DNA of 64,000 bases, from positions 4,967,501 to 5,031,500 of the forward strand of contig NC_012914.1 of assembly GCF_000023585.1 (NCBI RefSeq), written 5' to 3'. Of the stretch, positions 47,926-57,729 are shown piece by piece. How positions within the stretch are numbered: position 1 is the first letter of the stretch; every line of letters begins with the position of its first letter. This DNA is from Paenibacillus sp. JDR-2 (GTDB lineage: Bacteria > Bacillota > Bacilli > Paenibacillales > Paenibacillaceae). The translations under genes and the position numbers were made by a program. The notes under the pieces were generated by a model. It did not search any database, was not told the origin of the DNA, and saw nothing but the letters and a program-made list of their open reading frames with translations.

Positions 47926-48345
47926 TTAAATATAGAACATATAACTGTCAGCAACACCAGCATCCTGGTAGTTCACCAGATCGGCCAAGGTTGTTTGATC
48001 AAGCACGCTTGCGATACTGTCACGGATACGCAGCCACAAATCGCGTTTGGCCGGATCATCCTCTTCCGTGAAATCTACCGGGGAAATCGGGCCTTCCAAT
48101 ATACGAATCACGTCACCGGCTGTAATGGTCTCCGGTTCCTTGGACAAGATATAACCGCCATAAGCGCCGCGAATACTTTTTACAAGTCCGGCATTGCGAA
48201 GTGGTGCAACCAATTGCTCCAGGTAATGCTCGGAAAGCTGATTGCGCTCGGCAATGCTCTTAAGTGAAATCGGACCTTCGCCGAATTTTCCCGCAAGCTC
48301 CATCATAATGGTGAGGCCGTAACGGCCTTTCGTCGATATTTTCAT
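47926..48345 (-). CDS. cymR: Rrf2-family regulator CymR
   Basis: A 139-residue Rrf2 repressor. The winged helix is MKISTKGRYGLTIMMELAGK with AERNQLSEHYLEQLVAPLRN and KSIRGAYGGYILSKEPETIT. It lacks cysteines, which separates it from the Fe-S proteins IscR and NsrR and fits CymR, the master cysteine regulator that works with CysK. It precedes the cysteine desulfurase by 12 bases and is divergent from mnmA. Confidence 0.92.
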   Translation of the reverse strand: MKISTKGRYGLTIMMELAGKFGEGPISLKSIAERNQLSEHYLEQLVAPLRNAGLVKSIRGAYGGYILSKEPETITAGDVIRILEGPISPVDFTEEDDPAKRDLWLRIRDSIASVLDQTTLADLVNYQDAGVADSYMFYI

Positions 48346-48550
48346 ATTCGGGCACCTCTCTTAAGTAGTAGTTGTTCCATGCGATAGTACGTATGTTAGC
48401 GTATTGTTTGTTATAATTACGGGTATTCCCATATCATATCTATGTTAACACAACCTTTTGCGACATGCGAGAAAAGGATTGACTTTTCATGAAAAAGTTT
48501 CTCGACTATGTTACAATAGTACGAAGTCCGTTCGCGGAAAGTAACTCTAA

Positions 48551-49726
<1,176 letters not shown>

Positions 49727-49727
49727 A

Positions 49728-49787
49728 CAAATAAATAAATAAATAAATAAATACCCCCTTGCCACTGGACAAGGGGGGTTATTTATT
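49728..49787. terminator. Tetranucleotide repeat and bidirectional terminator after mnmA
   Basis: About six AAAT units (49728-49753) run straight into a hairpin CCCCCTTG/CAAGGGGG that is extended by AAATAAAT/ATTTATT pairing. The structure lies between the convergent mnmA and CNNM genes and can end both. Confidence 0.8.
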
Positions 49788-49789
49788 CC

Positions 49790-51190
49790 TCATGAATGTC
49801 CCTCCGCCATACCTTCAGGGCCTTGTTTCCCTTTCCAATTGCCCTGCTTTGCCTCTATAGTCAGCTTCTTGACCAGAACGCGGGAAATTCGCAAATGATC
49901 CGTTTCCTCGATAATAAACGCATACTCGCCGCCGTAGTCAATCCGCTGCTCGCTTGTTGGCGGGATCTCGATCTGAGAGTACATCCAGCCGCCAATCGTA
50001 TCGTAATTGTCGCTTTCGATATCAATGCCGAAATAACTGTTCACTTCCTCGATCAGCATCATCCCGCTGATGGAGTAAACGGATTCGTCCCGCTTCTCGA
50101 TCTCCGCCCGCTCTTCGTCAAATTCGTCCTGAATCTCTCCTACAATTTCTTCCATGATGTCTTCCAGCGTAACGAGACCGGATGTGCCTCCGTATTCATC
50201 GATGAGTATAGCGATTTGCGCTTTTCTCTTCTGCATCAGGATGAGAAGATTGCTGATTTGCATCGAATCGGGTACCGTTGTAATCGCGCGCGTAATCTGC
50301 CGGATATCGGTCAGGCTATGCGTCGTATCCTTCAGCAAGTCTTTTATATGAACGAAACCGATTATATTGTCCTTGTCATGGTCGCAGACGGGATATCTCG
50401 TATGCATCTCGTTTAATGCGATAGCCTTGTTGTCTTCCAGAGATAGATGGACATACAGGCAGACCATCTCCGTACGCGGAATCATAATCTCTCGGGCATT
50501 GGTCTCGGCAAATTCAAAAATATTATCGACAAGAGTCAGCTCCGTATTGTTGATCAATCCGCTCTTGTGGCTCTCTTGCATGAGGATGCGTATTTCTTCC
50601 TCCGTATGGGCGGAATGCTGCTCGGATGCCGGCTCGACGCCCAGCCGCTTCAGGAGTTGGTTCGCCAGACCGTTTAATACCCAGATAAACGGATACATCA
50701 GCTTGTGAAACATAACAAGAGGCGTTGCGGTAAGCAGGGTTACGCTTTCTGCTTTGCGAATGGCCAACGTTTTGGGGGCGAGTTCACCGAGGACAATATG
50801 GAGAATGGTAATGAATAAAAAGGCGATAACGAAGGAAATCGAATGAATCCATACCGGATTGCCCCAGCCAAGCGCAAGAAACCACGGCTCGATTAAATCC
50901 TTGATCGCCGGTTCCCCAATCCAGCCAAGACCAAGCGAAGCCAGAGTAATCCCCAGCTGGCACGCAGACAAATAAGCATCAAGATTACTCGTCAAATGCG
51001 AGGCAAGCTTCGCCCGCATATGACCCTCGGCAGCCAGCGTTTCAATCCGGGTGCCCCGGACCTTGACCATGGCGAATTCCGCGGCAACAAACAGACCGTT
51101 CATAAACACCAGAAAAACAATAAGAACCAGCTGCATAACCATCGGAAGCGGATCACTCAATACTGTCCCCTGCAGCCGTGCGACCTGCAC
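49790..51190 (-). CDS. CNNM/CorC-family transporter (hemolysin family, YrkA/YhdP-like)
   Basis: A 466-residue membrane protein of the CNNM magnesium/cation transport family. An N-terminal DUF21 domain with about four membrane segments (about 18-200; LVLIVFLVFMNGLFVAAEFA) is followed by a CBS pair (about 220-345; VDNIFEFAETNAREIMIPRT, LIDEYGGTSGLVTLEDIMEE) and a C-terminal CorC/HlyC domain. The start is unsure: GTG 51190 is 13 bases after AGGAGG, while TTG 51160 has AGGGG six bases upstream. Magnesium export or homeostasis is likely from the family. Confidence 0.87.
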   Translation of the reverse strand: MQVARLQGTVLSDPLPMVMQLVLIVFLVFMNGLFVAAEFAMVKVRGTRIETLAAEGHMRAKLASHLTSNLDAYLSACQLGITLASLGLGWIGEPAIKDLIEPWFLALGWGNPVWIHSISFVIAFLFITILHIVLGELAPKTLAIRKAESVTLLTATPLVMFHKLMYPFIWVLNGLANQLLKRLGVEPASEQHSAHTEEEIRILMQESHKSGLINNTELTLVDNIFEFAETNAREIMIPRTEMVCLYVHLSLEDNKAIALNEMHTRYPVCDHDKDNIIGFVHIKDLLKDTTHSLTDIRQITRAITTVPDSMQISNLLILMQKRKAQIAILIDEYGGTSGLVTLEDIMEEIVGEIQDEFDEERAEIEKRDESVYSISGMMLIEEVNSYFGIDIESDNYDTIGGWMYSQIEIPPTSEQRIDYGGEYAFIIEETDHLRISRVLVKKLTIEAKQGNWKGKQGPEGMAEGHS

Positions 51191-51385
51191 AGCAGCAGGT
51201 GCACCTCCTTCGAGAAGGGAATTTGCGATTCTGTAAAGATACGGTAATTCAAGTTTATTCCATGTAAACCTTGCATTATGACGATTTATTGCCTTCGAAT
51301 ATTGTTCAAAAAGGCGAAGTCGAAACGAATGCCCGATCTGTTATAATGACATCAATTAATCCAATAAACAAAGGGGAATTTCCTA

Positions 51386-51997
51386 ATGAAACGTATCCTT
51401 TTTATCTGCCTGGCCGCCCTGTTCCTGCTGCCGGGTATCGCAATGGCCCATTCCAAGATTACCGTATCCACCCCTGCCAAGGAGGAGACCGTTACCGTTT
51501 CTCCCGCCGAGATAACCATGACCTTTAATACCAATATCGAAAAGCTGAGTCAATTCAAGCTGCTCGATGAATCCGGCAATCAGGTTCAGACCGGTGATAT
51601 TACCGTAAGTAAGGCGACCATGAGCGGTTCGGTAACCGAGCCTCTGAAGAATGGCGCTTACACGGTAAAATGGACGATCATCGGGGCTGACGGTCATGCG
51701 GTTGACGGTGAATACGCCTTTACGGTTGATGCCGCCGAAGCTACGCCTTCCCCAACACCGGAAGCCGCTGCATCTCCGGCAGAATCGTCTCCTTCTCCAA
51801 GCGCCGAAGTTACGGAAGCACCCGATGCAAGCGCATCGGCTGATGATAACCTCTCCGAGGTGCCCGCTCCTGCAGCTCCGGCAGAAGACATTGCTGAGTC
51901 CGGCAAGAACAATGGCGTAAATACCGCGATTTGGGTTATTGCCGGCATTATTGTAGCTGCAGCGGTTGTTATCGTAATCCGGAGGAGCCGCAAATGA
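51386..51997 (+). CDS. CopC-domain copper-binding protein, membrane-anchored
   Basis: A 203-residue exported protein. After a signal peptide that ends AMAHS, the first mature residue is probably the copper-ligand histidine. The CopC fold covers about 22-120 (ITVSTPAKEETVTVSPAEIT, TVKWTIIGADGHAVDGEYAF with conserved Asp and His). A Pro/Ala/Ser/Glu-rich linker (about 122-170) and a C-terminal membrane helix (AIWVIAGIIVAAAVVIVIRR) tether it. The stop overlaps the CopD start as ATGA. Role: copper capture at the surface. Confidence 0.9.
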   Translation: MKRILFICLAALFLLPGIAMAHSKITVSTPAKEETVTVSPAEITMTFNTNIEKLSQFKLLDESGNQVQTGDITVSKATMSGSVTEPLKNGAYTVKWTIIGADGHAVDGEYAFTVDAAEATPSPTPEAAASPAESSPSPSAEVTEAPDASASADDNLSEVPAPAAPAEDIAESGKNNGVNTAIWVIAGIIVAAAVVIVIRRSRK

Positions 51998-53079
51998 GTT
52001 ATGTCAGCGAGGCTCTTCTCTATGTCTGCTTCGCCATTCTGACCGGAACGTTTATTCTGCGGGTGGTCCCGGAGAATAGACGTCCGGACATACATACGCC
52101 GAACTGGCTTCTGCTCGTTTGCGCGCTTGCGATTCCTGTACTCGAATTTGTGCCTATACATGATTCTGCGGTGCTGTTTGCCAAGGATACGGACGTTACG
52201 TACGGTGAAATGGTGAAAAGCATCCTGCTGGAGCTGAACAACGGCAAGGCCTGGATCTGGTCGGCTGTTGCTTCCGTTGGCCTTGCTTTCCTGCTTGGCC
52301 TGCCCTCCTTCCGCAACGATAAGCATATGCCGAAGGTCAGCCTGTTCATCATGTTCCTGTTAATTCTCTGGCTTGGTTATGCCAGCCATGCGACTTCGCT
52401 TTACGGCACCAAGGGCTGGCTTGTCCACTCCGCCCATTTCCTTTCCGTAACCGTGTGGATTGGCGTGCTGTTGATTGCCAGCTGGTTCTCTACGAGCAGT
52501 CGCAACTGGGAGGCTTTCCTGGCCTGGTTCTCGCCGCTTGCAATCGGCTGCATGCTGATCACTTTTGTCGCCGGCATTACGCTTATGACCTTTACTACGC
52601 CGCAGTATGTCAATTCGTGGATGCTTCCTTACGGGCAGATGCTTCTGCTGAAGCATCTGCTCCTTGCGCCGCTGCTTTTATTTGCCTATACGAACGGTTT
52701 TGGCTACCGGAACAGGCTTAAGGAGAACAGCAGCTTTAATCCCCTCCCGTGGCTTAAAGCGGAGAGTGTCATTGCTTTGCTTCTCTTTATCGTCACCGGA
52801 GTGCTGGGCCAGCAGACGCCTCCCCATAACGTGAAGGAAACGCTGCAATCGGTATCTCCTTCGAAGCTGTTCACAACCGTCTACAACGGGCATTTCAGTC
52901 CGGATCTGTCCCTGAAGCTTTCCATCGGCCTGGACAGCGTTCTTATGCTTGCCGCGGCTCTCGTCATGATCTACGGGCTCATTCAGATGTACAAAGAAAA
53001 CAAAATTTTGCCGGCTTTTATTATGGGACTGCTCACGACGGTATTTGGTTACTTTGCTCTGATGTTCGGTATTGGTTAA
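51994..53079 (+). CDS. CopD-family copper import membrane protein
   Basis: A 361-residue integral membrane protein with about eight hydrophobic segments. The CopD core contains GWLVHSAHFLSVTVWIGVLL and the histidine-bearing segment LLKHLLLAPLLLFAYTNGFG. ATG 51994 overlaps the copC stop; the longer frame is out of context. With the upstream CopC protein it forms a split version of YcnJ-type copper importers. Confidence 0.88.
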   Translation: MSYVSEALLYVCFAILTGTFILRVVPENRRPDIHTPNWLLLVCALAIPVLEFVPIHDSAVLFAKDTDVTYGEMVKSILLELNNGKAWIWSAVASVGLAFLLGLPSFRNDKHMPKVSLFIMFLLILWLGYASHATSLYGTKGWLVHSAHFLSVTVWIGVLLIASWFSTSSRNWEAFLAWFSPLAIGCMLITFVAGITLMTFTTPQYVNSWMLPYGQMLLLKHLLLAPLLLFAYTNGFGYRNRLKENSSFNPLPWLKAESVIALLLFIVTGVLGQQTPPHNVKETLQSVSPSKLFTTVYNGHFSPDLSLKLSIGLDSVLMLAAALVMIYGLIQMYKENKILPAFIMGLLTTVFGYFALMFGIG

Positions 53080-53081
53080 AA

Positions 53082-53109
53082 TGAAACTAATTTTATAAAA
53101 GTGGTTTCA
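53082..53109. promoter_or_regulatory. Palindrome upstream of the ROK gene
   Basis: TGAAACTA and TGGTTTCA flank a central TTTTATAAAA palindrome. A related TTTTATAAAAC occurs in the operator-like repeat before the dehydrogenase gene, which suggests autoregulation by the ROK protein. Confidence 0.55.
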
Positions 53110-53125
53110 ATAAGGTGGGACTCCG

Positions 53126-54244
53126 GTGGAAGATAAATCAGTTAATATTAAAGATTTCAATCGAAATCGTATCTATAAGCTGCTGAGAGAGAAACAAAAC
53201 CTCTCCAAGCAGGATATCGTCTATCAATTGCAGTTAAGTCTTCCGACGGTAACCCAGAATCTAAACTTCCTGCTTGAGCAGCATTTGATCGAGAATACGG
53301 GTACAATCGGAAATACGGGAGGGCGCAATGCGCAAGCCTTCTCTTATATTAGCGATGCCAAAGCGGGGATTGGACTAGACGTAACCAAACATCATGTAAC
53401 TGCGGTTGCCGTCGATTTAAACGGCAATATCCTTGAAATGATAAGGTCGAAGCAGACATTCGAACGATCCGAACGATACTTTCGTTTTCTAGGAGAGCTT
53501 GTTCAGGAGCTCATCCGGACGGCTCATTTGGATTCCTCCAAGGTTCTAGGCGTCGGAATTGGCGTTCCGGGCCTCATTACGGAGGATCATCAAACTGTCT
53601 TTTACGGCAAAATTCTGGATTTCACGGGAGAGACCGCGCAAAATTTCGGTAAATACATTTCTTACCCTGCTATCCTCATAAACGATGCCGATGCAGCGGG
53701 TCTTTCCGAGATACGGGTTACGCCCGACATCAATCATGCCTTCTACATCTCTTTAAGCAATAATATTGGAGGATCTGTCTATATCGGCAATCAGGTATTT
53801 GCCGGATCCAATCAAAAAAGCGCCGAAATCGGGCATGTCACGGTTGTTCCGGACGGCCTGCCCTGCTACTGCGGGCAGAAAGGCTGTCTGGAGGCTTATT
53901 GCTCCGCCGATCGGTTATCGGAAGCGGCAGGCGGCGATCTGTCCCAATTTTTCGAGCTTCTTAAGGCCGGGAAGCCAGAAATCGTTCACATATGGAAAGC
54001 TTATTTGAATCATCTGTCCATTGCCATTAACAATATCCGCCTGCTGTTTGATTGTGACATCATCATCGGAGGATATGTCGGAGCTTACATGGATGATTAT
54101 ATGGATGACTTGAAAAAACTCGTCATTTCACGGAATTCCTTCGAGAACGAGGCCGAATATTTGCGTGTTTGCCGTTACAAAACGGAAGCTATCGCCGCCG
54201 GTGCCGCACTGCCGTTTATTGACCAGTTCATGAATCAAATTTGA
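53126..54244 (+). CDS. ROK-family transcriptional repressor
   Basis: A 372-residue regulator of the NagC/XylR type. A winged helix (NRNRIYKLLREKQNLSKQDI, LSLPTVTQNLNFLLEQ) precedes the ROK sugar-kinase-like domain (about 80-370). DVTKHHVTAVAVDLNGNILE opens the ATPase-like fold. The zinc-binding motif EIGHVTVVPDGLPCYCGQKG with CLEAYCS is complete. GTG 53126 follows AAGGTGG. Divergent palindromes and the adjacent polyol dehydrogenase suggest that its effector is a polyol or sugar. Confidence 0.9.
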   Translation: MEDKSVNIKDFNRNRIYKLLREKQNLSKQDIVYQLQLSLPTVTQNLNFLLEQHLIENTGTIGNTGGRNAQAFSYISDAKAGIGLDVTKHHVTAVAVDLNGNILEMIRSKQTFERSERYFRFLGELVQELIRTAHLDSSKVLGVGIGVPGLITEDHQTVFYGKILDFTGETAQNFGKYISYPAILINDADAAGLSEIRVTPDINHAFYISLSNNIGGSVYIGNQVFAGSNQKSAEIGHVTVVPDGLPCYCGQKGCLEAYCSADRLSEAAGGDLSQFFELLKAGKPEIVHIWKAYLNHLSIAINNIRLLFDCDIIIGGYVGAYMDDYMDDLKKLVISRNSFENEAEYLRVCRYKTEAIAAGAALPFIDQFMNQI

Positions 54245-54257
54245 CCGTGTTTTCTTA

Positions 54258-54293
54258 AAGCGTTTGGAGCACTAGCTCCATGCGCTTTTTTTA
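54258..54293 (+). terminator. Terminator after the ROK gene
   Basis: AAGCG/CGCTT with an inner GGAGC/GCTCC stem, then seven T. It separates the ROK gene from the dehydrogenase promoter. Confidence 0.85.
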
Positions 54294-54332
54294 TTGACAA
54301 CTTAGGGCATATGGCGCTAGACTTACCATAAT

Positions 54333-54361
54333 TAGTTTTTTAAAACCGTTTTATAAAACTA
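54333..54361. promoter_or_regulatory. Inverted repeat upstream of the dehydrogenase gene
   Basis: Perfect arms TAGTTTT (54333-54339) and AAAACTA (54355-54361) are separated by 15 bases that contain TTTTAAAAC-like half sites. It lies 22 bases before the start codon. The shared TTTTATAAAA core with 53082-53109 points to the ROK repressor. Confidence 0.6.
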
Positions 54362-54382
54362 CTTAAAAAAGGTGATGAACTC

Positions 54383-55471
54383 ATGAATCCGGTAATAACT
54401 GTACCTCCAACAATGAAAGCTCTGGTGGCTTATGGGAAGGATGATTACCGCTTTGAGCCAAGCTTCCCTACCCCCATCTGCGGTCCCGATGACATTATTA
54501 TCAAGACGGAAGCTTGCGGTGTATGCGCATCGGACCTGAAATGTCTTCATGGAGCGGCTATGTTCTGGGGCGACGAGAATCAGGCACCGTGGGTAAAAAC
54601 GCCTTTTATCCCCGGCCACGAGTTTCTTGGCACGGTAGTACAGGTTGGCGGGAATGTTCGTGAATTTGCTGTCGGAGACCGCGTAACGGCCGATCAGATC
54701 GTACCTTGCGAAACTTGCAGGTTCTGCAAGAGAGGACAGTATTGGATGTGCCAGCCTCACAATATTCTAGGCTTCCAGACCGAGAATAACGGCGGCATGG
54801 CAGAATATGTGCGTTACCCGAAAACTTCGGTTATTCACCAGGTTCCCCATGCCATGAAGCTGGAGGATGCCGTGCTTATCGAACCCTATGCCTGCTCCAA
54901 GCATGCCGTTGACCGGGCGCAGATTGGCTGCGAGGATATCGTTGTCATTTCGGGCGCAGGTCCTTTAGGACTTGGAATGATTACTTACGCGCGTATGAAA
55001 AATCCGAAAAAGCTGATTGTGCTTGATTTGATCGACAGCCGTCTTGATAAAGCCACGGAGTTCGGCGCGGATATCGCTCTTAATCCTACTAAACAGGATG
55101 TTAATCAGATTATCCTGGACATGACCGAAGGATACGGCTGCGATATTTATATCGAGGCTACGGGTCATCCTTCCAGCGTTACGCAAGGACTTAACATGAT
55201 CAGAAAGCTTGGGCGCTTCGTTGAGTTCAGCGTATTCGGCGCTCCTACCACGGTAGACTGGTCGATTATCGGCGACCGGAAGGAGCTCGACATCCTTGGC
55301 TCCCACTTGAGCCCGTATTGCTTCCCCTTTGTGATTGAAAACATTGCGAGCGGAAATCTGAAAACAAGCGGTGTCGTGACAAGGCAATTCCCAATCGAGC
55401 AGTGGGAAGAAGCCTTCGAATACGCATCCGGCAAACATGGCGATTTCAAAGTCGTGATTACATTCGAATAA
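54383..55471 (+). CDS. Zinc-dependent polyol dehydrogenase, erythritol/L-threitol type (EltD-like)
   Basis: A 362-residue medium-chain dehydrogenase. Catalytic zinc ligands are in CGVCASDLKCLHGAAMFWGD and PGHEFLG; the structural zinc cysteines are in CETCRFCKRGQYWMC. The NAD-binding GAGPLGLGMITYAR follows near residue 190. The unusual segment HGAAMFWGDENQAPW and the ending DWSIIGDRKELDILGSHLSP strongly resemble EltD-type erythritol/threitol dehydrogenases. Threonine or sorbitol dehydrogenase activity cannot be excluded. It is monocistronic and probably controlled by the ROK repressor. Confidence 0.88.
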   Translation: MNPVITVPPTMKALVAYGKDDYRFEPSFPTPICGPDDIIIKTEACGVCASDLKCLHGAAMFWGDENQAPWVKTPFIPGHEFLGTVVQVGGNVREFAVGDRVTADQIVPCETCRFCKRGQYWMCQPHNILGFQTENNGGMAEYVRYPKTSVIHQVPHAMKLEDAVLIEPYACSKHAVDRAQIGCEDIVVISGAGPLGLGMITYARMKNPKKLIVLDLIDSRLDKATEFGADIALNPTKQDVNQIILDMTEGYGCDIYIEATGHPSSVTQGLNMIRKLGRFVEFSVFGAPTTVDWSIIGDRKELDILGSHLSPYCFPFVIENIASGNLKTSGVVTRQFPIEQWEEAFEYASGKHGDFKVVITFE

Positions 55472-55477
55472 ATAATA

Positions 55478-55520
55478 AAGAAGCTCCCCGTTCACCAAGG
55501 TGAATGAAGAGCTTCTTTTT
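55478..55520. terminator. Bidirectional terminator
   Basis: AAGAAGCTC/GAGCTTCTT with an inner TTCACC/GGTGAA stem and T-tail. It lies between the convergent dehydrogenase and siderophore-binding genes. Confidence 0.85.
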
Positions 55521-55538
55521 ATTGCGTATGAATCCGCT

Positions 55539-56555
55539 CTATTTCGAGAGCTTAATGCCATAGTTTTCAGCAAGCTGATCAAGCATCAGGTTAGCCGCCT
55601 TGATGCCGCCAGCCGTATTCCAGATCGCGTCGTCTACCCGGTAGGCATGGCCTGCTTTTACCGCGCTGAGACCTTTCCAGATCGGATCGTTTGTCCACTC
55701 CTGCTCTTGAGCGGAGCCTTTGCCGTCACCCGTATCGTAAGTGAAGTAGAAGATCCGGTCCGCATCCGCTTCCGGCAGGCGTTCCTTCGTAATTTCGTCG
55801 GCAAACGTTTCTTTCGAATTCAGCGTCATCTCGTTACGCGCCAGTCCAAGCTGAGCCGCGATAACACCGGAGAAGGTATCCGTGTGATAGACCCGCGTTT
55901 TTCCGCCCATGAAACGGACAAACGATACGGTTTCCTTCAATTTGTCTCCAGCTTGCGATTTGAAATCTTCAATGCGGGCGTCAAAGTCGGCAATCAGCTT
56001 GTTGCCCTCTTCGGTTTTGCCTAGCGCTTCCGCATACAGCTTGAAGTTATCCTTCCATGCGCCGCGAAGCGTTTCAGCTTCCACCGTTGGCGCAATAGCT
56101 TTCAGCTGCTCATAGATTTCCTCATGTCTCATTTTGTTCGCGAGAATTAGATCCGGCTGCAGTCCGGCGATAAGCTCCAGATTCGGCTGACCTTCTTCGC
56201 CTACTACTTGCACGCCTTCCATGTCCGCCGCGATATGGTCGTACCACGGATTGCCCGTGAATGATTTAACTGCGCCAACCGGCTTCACGCCAAGCGCCAA
56301 TACGGCTTCCGTCCCTTCATTCGTAAGAACAACAACCCGCTTCGGAGTGCCTTTAATCTCGGTCTCGCCCATTGCGTGCTTCACGATGCGAGTCTCGTTC
56401 GAAGCGGCCTGCTCCGAATTTCCTGCTTGGTTATTGGATGTATCCGATCCTGCATTATTTTTGGAATTCGATCCGCAGCCTGCTGCCAGAACAGCGATAA
56501 TCATTGTACAAAGCATCAGCCAAATCATTTTCTTTCCGTTAAAACGGTTCTTCAT
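55539..56555 (-). CDS. Iron-siderophore ABC transporter binding lipoprotein (YfiY-like)
   Basis: A 338-residue type 3 (helical-backbone) binding protein. The signal peptide ends in the lipobox LAAGCGS. The mature part has TPKRVVVLTNEGTEAVLALG, GEEGQPNLELIAGLQPDLIL and the C-terminal LNMILDQL-like KAANLMLDQLAENY. It is divergent from two FecCD permeases and an ATPase and shares a Fur box with them. Bacillus YfiY, with YfiZ and YfhA, takes up hydroxamate/citrate siderophores; this is the closest model. Confidence 0.9.
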   Translation of the reverse strand: MKNRFNGKKMIWLMLCTMIIAVLAAGCGSNSKNNAGSDTSNNQAGNSEQAASNETRIVKHAMGETEIKGTPKRVVVLTNEGTEAVLALGVKPVGAVKSFTGNPWYDHIAADMEGVQVVGEEGQPNLELIAGLQPDLILANKMRHEEIYEQLKAIAPTVEAETLRGAWKDNFKLYAEALGKTEEGNKLIADFDARIEDFKSQAGDKLKETVSFVRFMGGKTRVYHTDTFSGVIAAQLGLARNEMTLNSKETFADEITKERLPEADADRIFYFTYDTGDGKGSAQEQEWTNDPIWKGLSAVKAGHAYRVDDAIWNTAGGIKAANLMLDQLAENYGIKLSK

Positions 56556-56596
56556 GTGAATGAGTGCCTCCCGATGATAATATTTCTCACTTGGAC

Positions 56597-56625
56597 AATA
56601 TAAAAGAAAAGCGCGACATAGTCAA
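56597..56625 (-). promoter_or_regulatory. Promoter of the siderophore-binding gene
   Basis: On the minus strand TTGACT (56620-56625), a 17-base spacer and TATATT (56597-56602). The Fur box lies directly upstream. Confidence 0.8.
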
Positions 56626-56633
56626 CATAATTT

Positions 56634-56648
56634 TGATAACGATTCTCA
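56634..56648. promoter_or_regulatory. Fur box between divergent iron-uptake promoters
   Basis: TGATAAC-G-ATTCTCA is a 7-1-7 Fur site with 6 of 7 matches in each half to TGATAAT-N-ATTATCA. It sits between the two divergent promoters and can block both when iron is plentiful. Confidence 0.85.
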
Positions 56649-56654
56649 TATTCA

Positions 56655-56683
56655 TTGACAGGCTATAACTCCTCTATTAAAAT
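56655..56683 (+). promoter_or_regulatory. Promoter of the siderophore permease operon
   Basis: TTGACA (56655-56660), a 17-base spacer and TAAAAT (56678-56683). It starts six bases after the Fur box. Confidence 0.85.
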
Positions 56684-56742
56684 TCACTAGGTACATAAAT
56701 ATAATAAGTTGTCATCCGAGATAAAGGAGTTCGCAAACAGCC

Positions 56743-57729
56743 ATGAGACTATTAGGATTCATACTATCCCTCCTGCTCCTTGGAGCAGCGATTATATGCA
56801 GTGTTGCATTCGGCATAACCGATATCCCGCTTGCAACGGTCTTTGACGCTATCTTTCATTATCAGCCCACTAACCAAGAGCATCTGATCATACAGACGGC
56901 AAGGGTTCCGCGGGCTCTAGTCGCAGCTGCTGCCGGTGCCAGCTTGGCTGTTGCAGGCGCCCTGATGCAGGTCGTTACCCGCAACCCGATTGCTTCGCCA
57001 AGCGTATTTGGCGTCAATTCCGGGGCTTCCTTCATGGTTGTTGTGGCGTCCGGCTGGCTTGGCGTTAACGGCATGCAGCCTCTTACTCTTCTTGCCCTGC
57101 TCGGCTCGGCAATCAGCGGCGCTATCGTATTCGTCCTTGGCAGCATTGGGCGGGACGGTATGACGCCCGTCAAAATCACGTTGGCCGGCGCTTCGATCGC
57201 CGCTTTCTTCGCGTCGCTCACCCAAGGCTTTATGCTCTCCAGCGGGAAAATGTTCGACCAGGTGCTTGTCTGGCTCGTGGGTTCGGTTGCCGGCCGTGAC
57301 ATGCATATGCTCGTCAGCGTGCTCCCTTACATGGCGGTTGGCCTTGTCATTGGTATGGCACTATCCCGTCATTTGAACGTCCTTGGCATGGGCGACGACA
57401 TTGCCCAGACGTTGGGCCAGCGGACCGCGTTTGTGAAATGGCTCGCTTCCGCGGCGGTTGTTCTGCTGACAGGCGCATCGGTAGCCGTTGCCGGCCCGAT
57501 CGCTTTCGTGGGTATCATTATTCCGCATATCGTCCGTTATTTCGTTGGCGCGGATTATCGCTGGGTTATCCCTTATTGCGCCGTTCTTGGCGGCGTGCTG
57601 CTGGTTGCAGCCGACATCGGCTCCCGCTACATTGCAATGCCGCGAGAGGTTCCGGTAGGCGTTATGACTGCCGTAATCGGGGTACCTTTCTTTGTCTATA
57701 TCGCTAGGAAAGGAAGACAAACATCATGA
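56743..57729 (+). CDS. FecCD-family iron-siderophore permease (YfiZ-like)
   Basis: A 328-residue permease of the BtuC/FecCD family, about ten membrane segments. The hallmark ARVPRALVAAAAGASLAVAG and GALMQVVTRNPIASPSVFGV are followed by the C-terminal coupling region GPIAFVGIIIPHIVRYFVG. It pairs with the next permease (overlap ATGA at 57726) to form a heterodimer. Confidence 0.93.
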   Translation: MRLLGFILSLLLLGAAIICSVAFGITDIPLATVFDAIFHYQPTNQEHLIIQTARVPRALVAAAAGASLAVAGALMQVVTRNPIASPSVFGVNSGASFMVVVASGWLGVNGMQPLTLLALLGSAISGAIVFVLGSIGRDGMTPVKITLAGASIAAFFASLTQGFMLSSGKMFDQVLVWLVGSVAGRDMHMLVSVLPYMAVGLVIGMALSRHLNVLGMGDDIAQTLGQRTAFVKWLASAAVVLLTGASVAVAGPIAFVGIIIPHIVRYFVGADYRWVIPYCAVLGGVLLVAADIGSRYIAMPREVPVGVMTAVIGVPFFVYIARKGRQTS

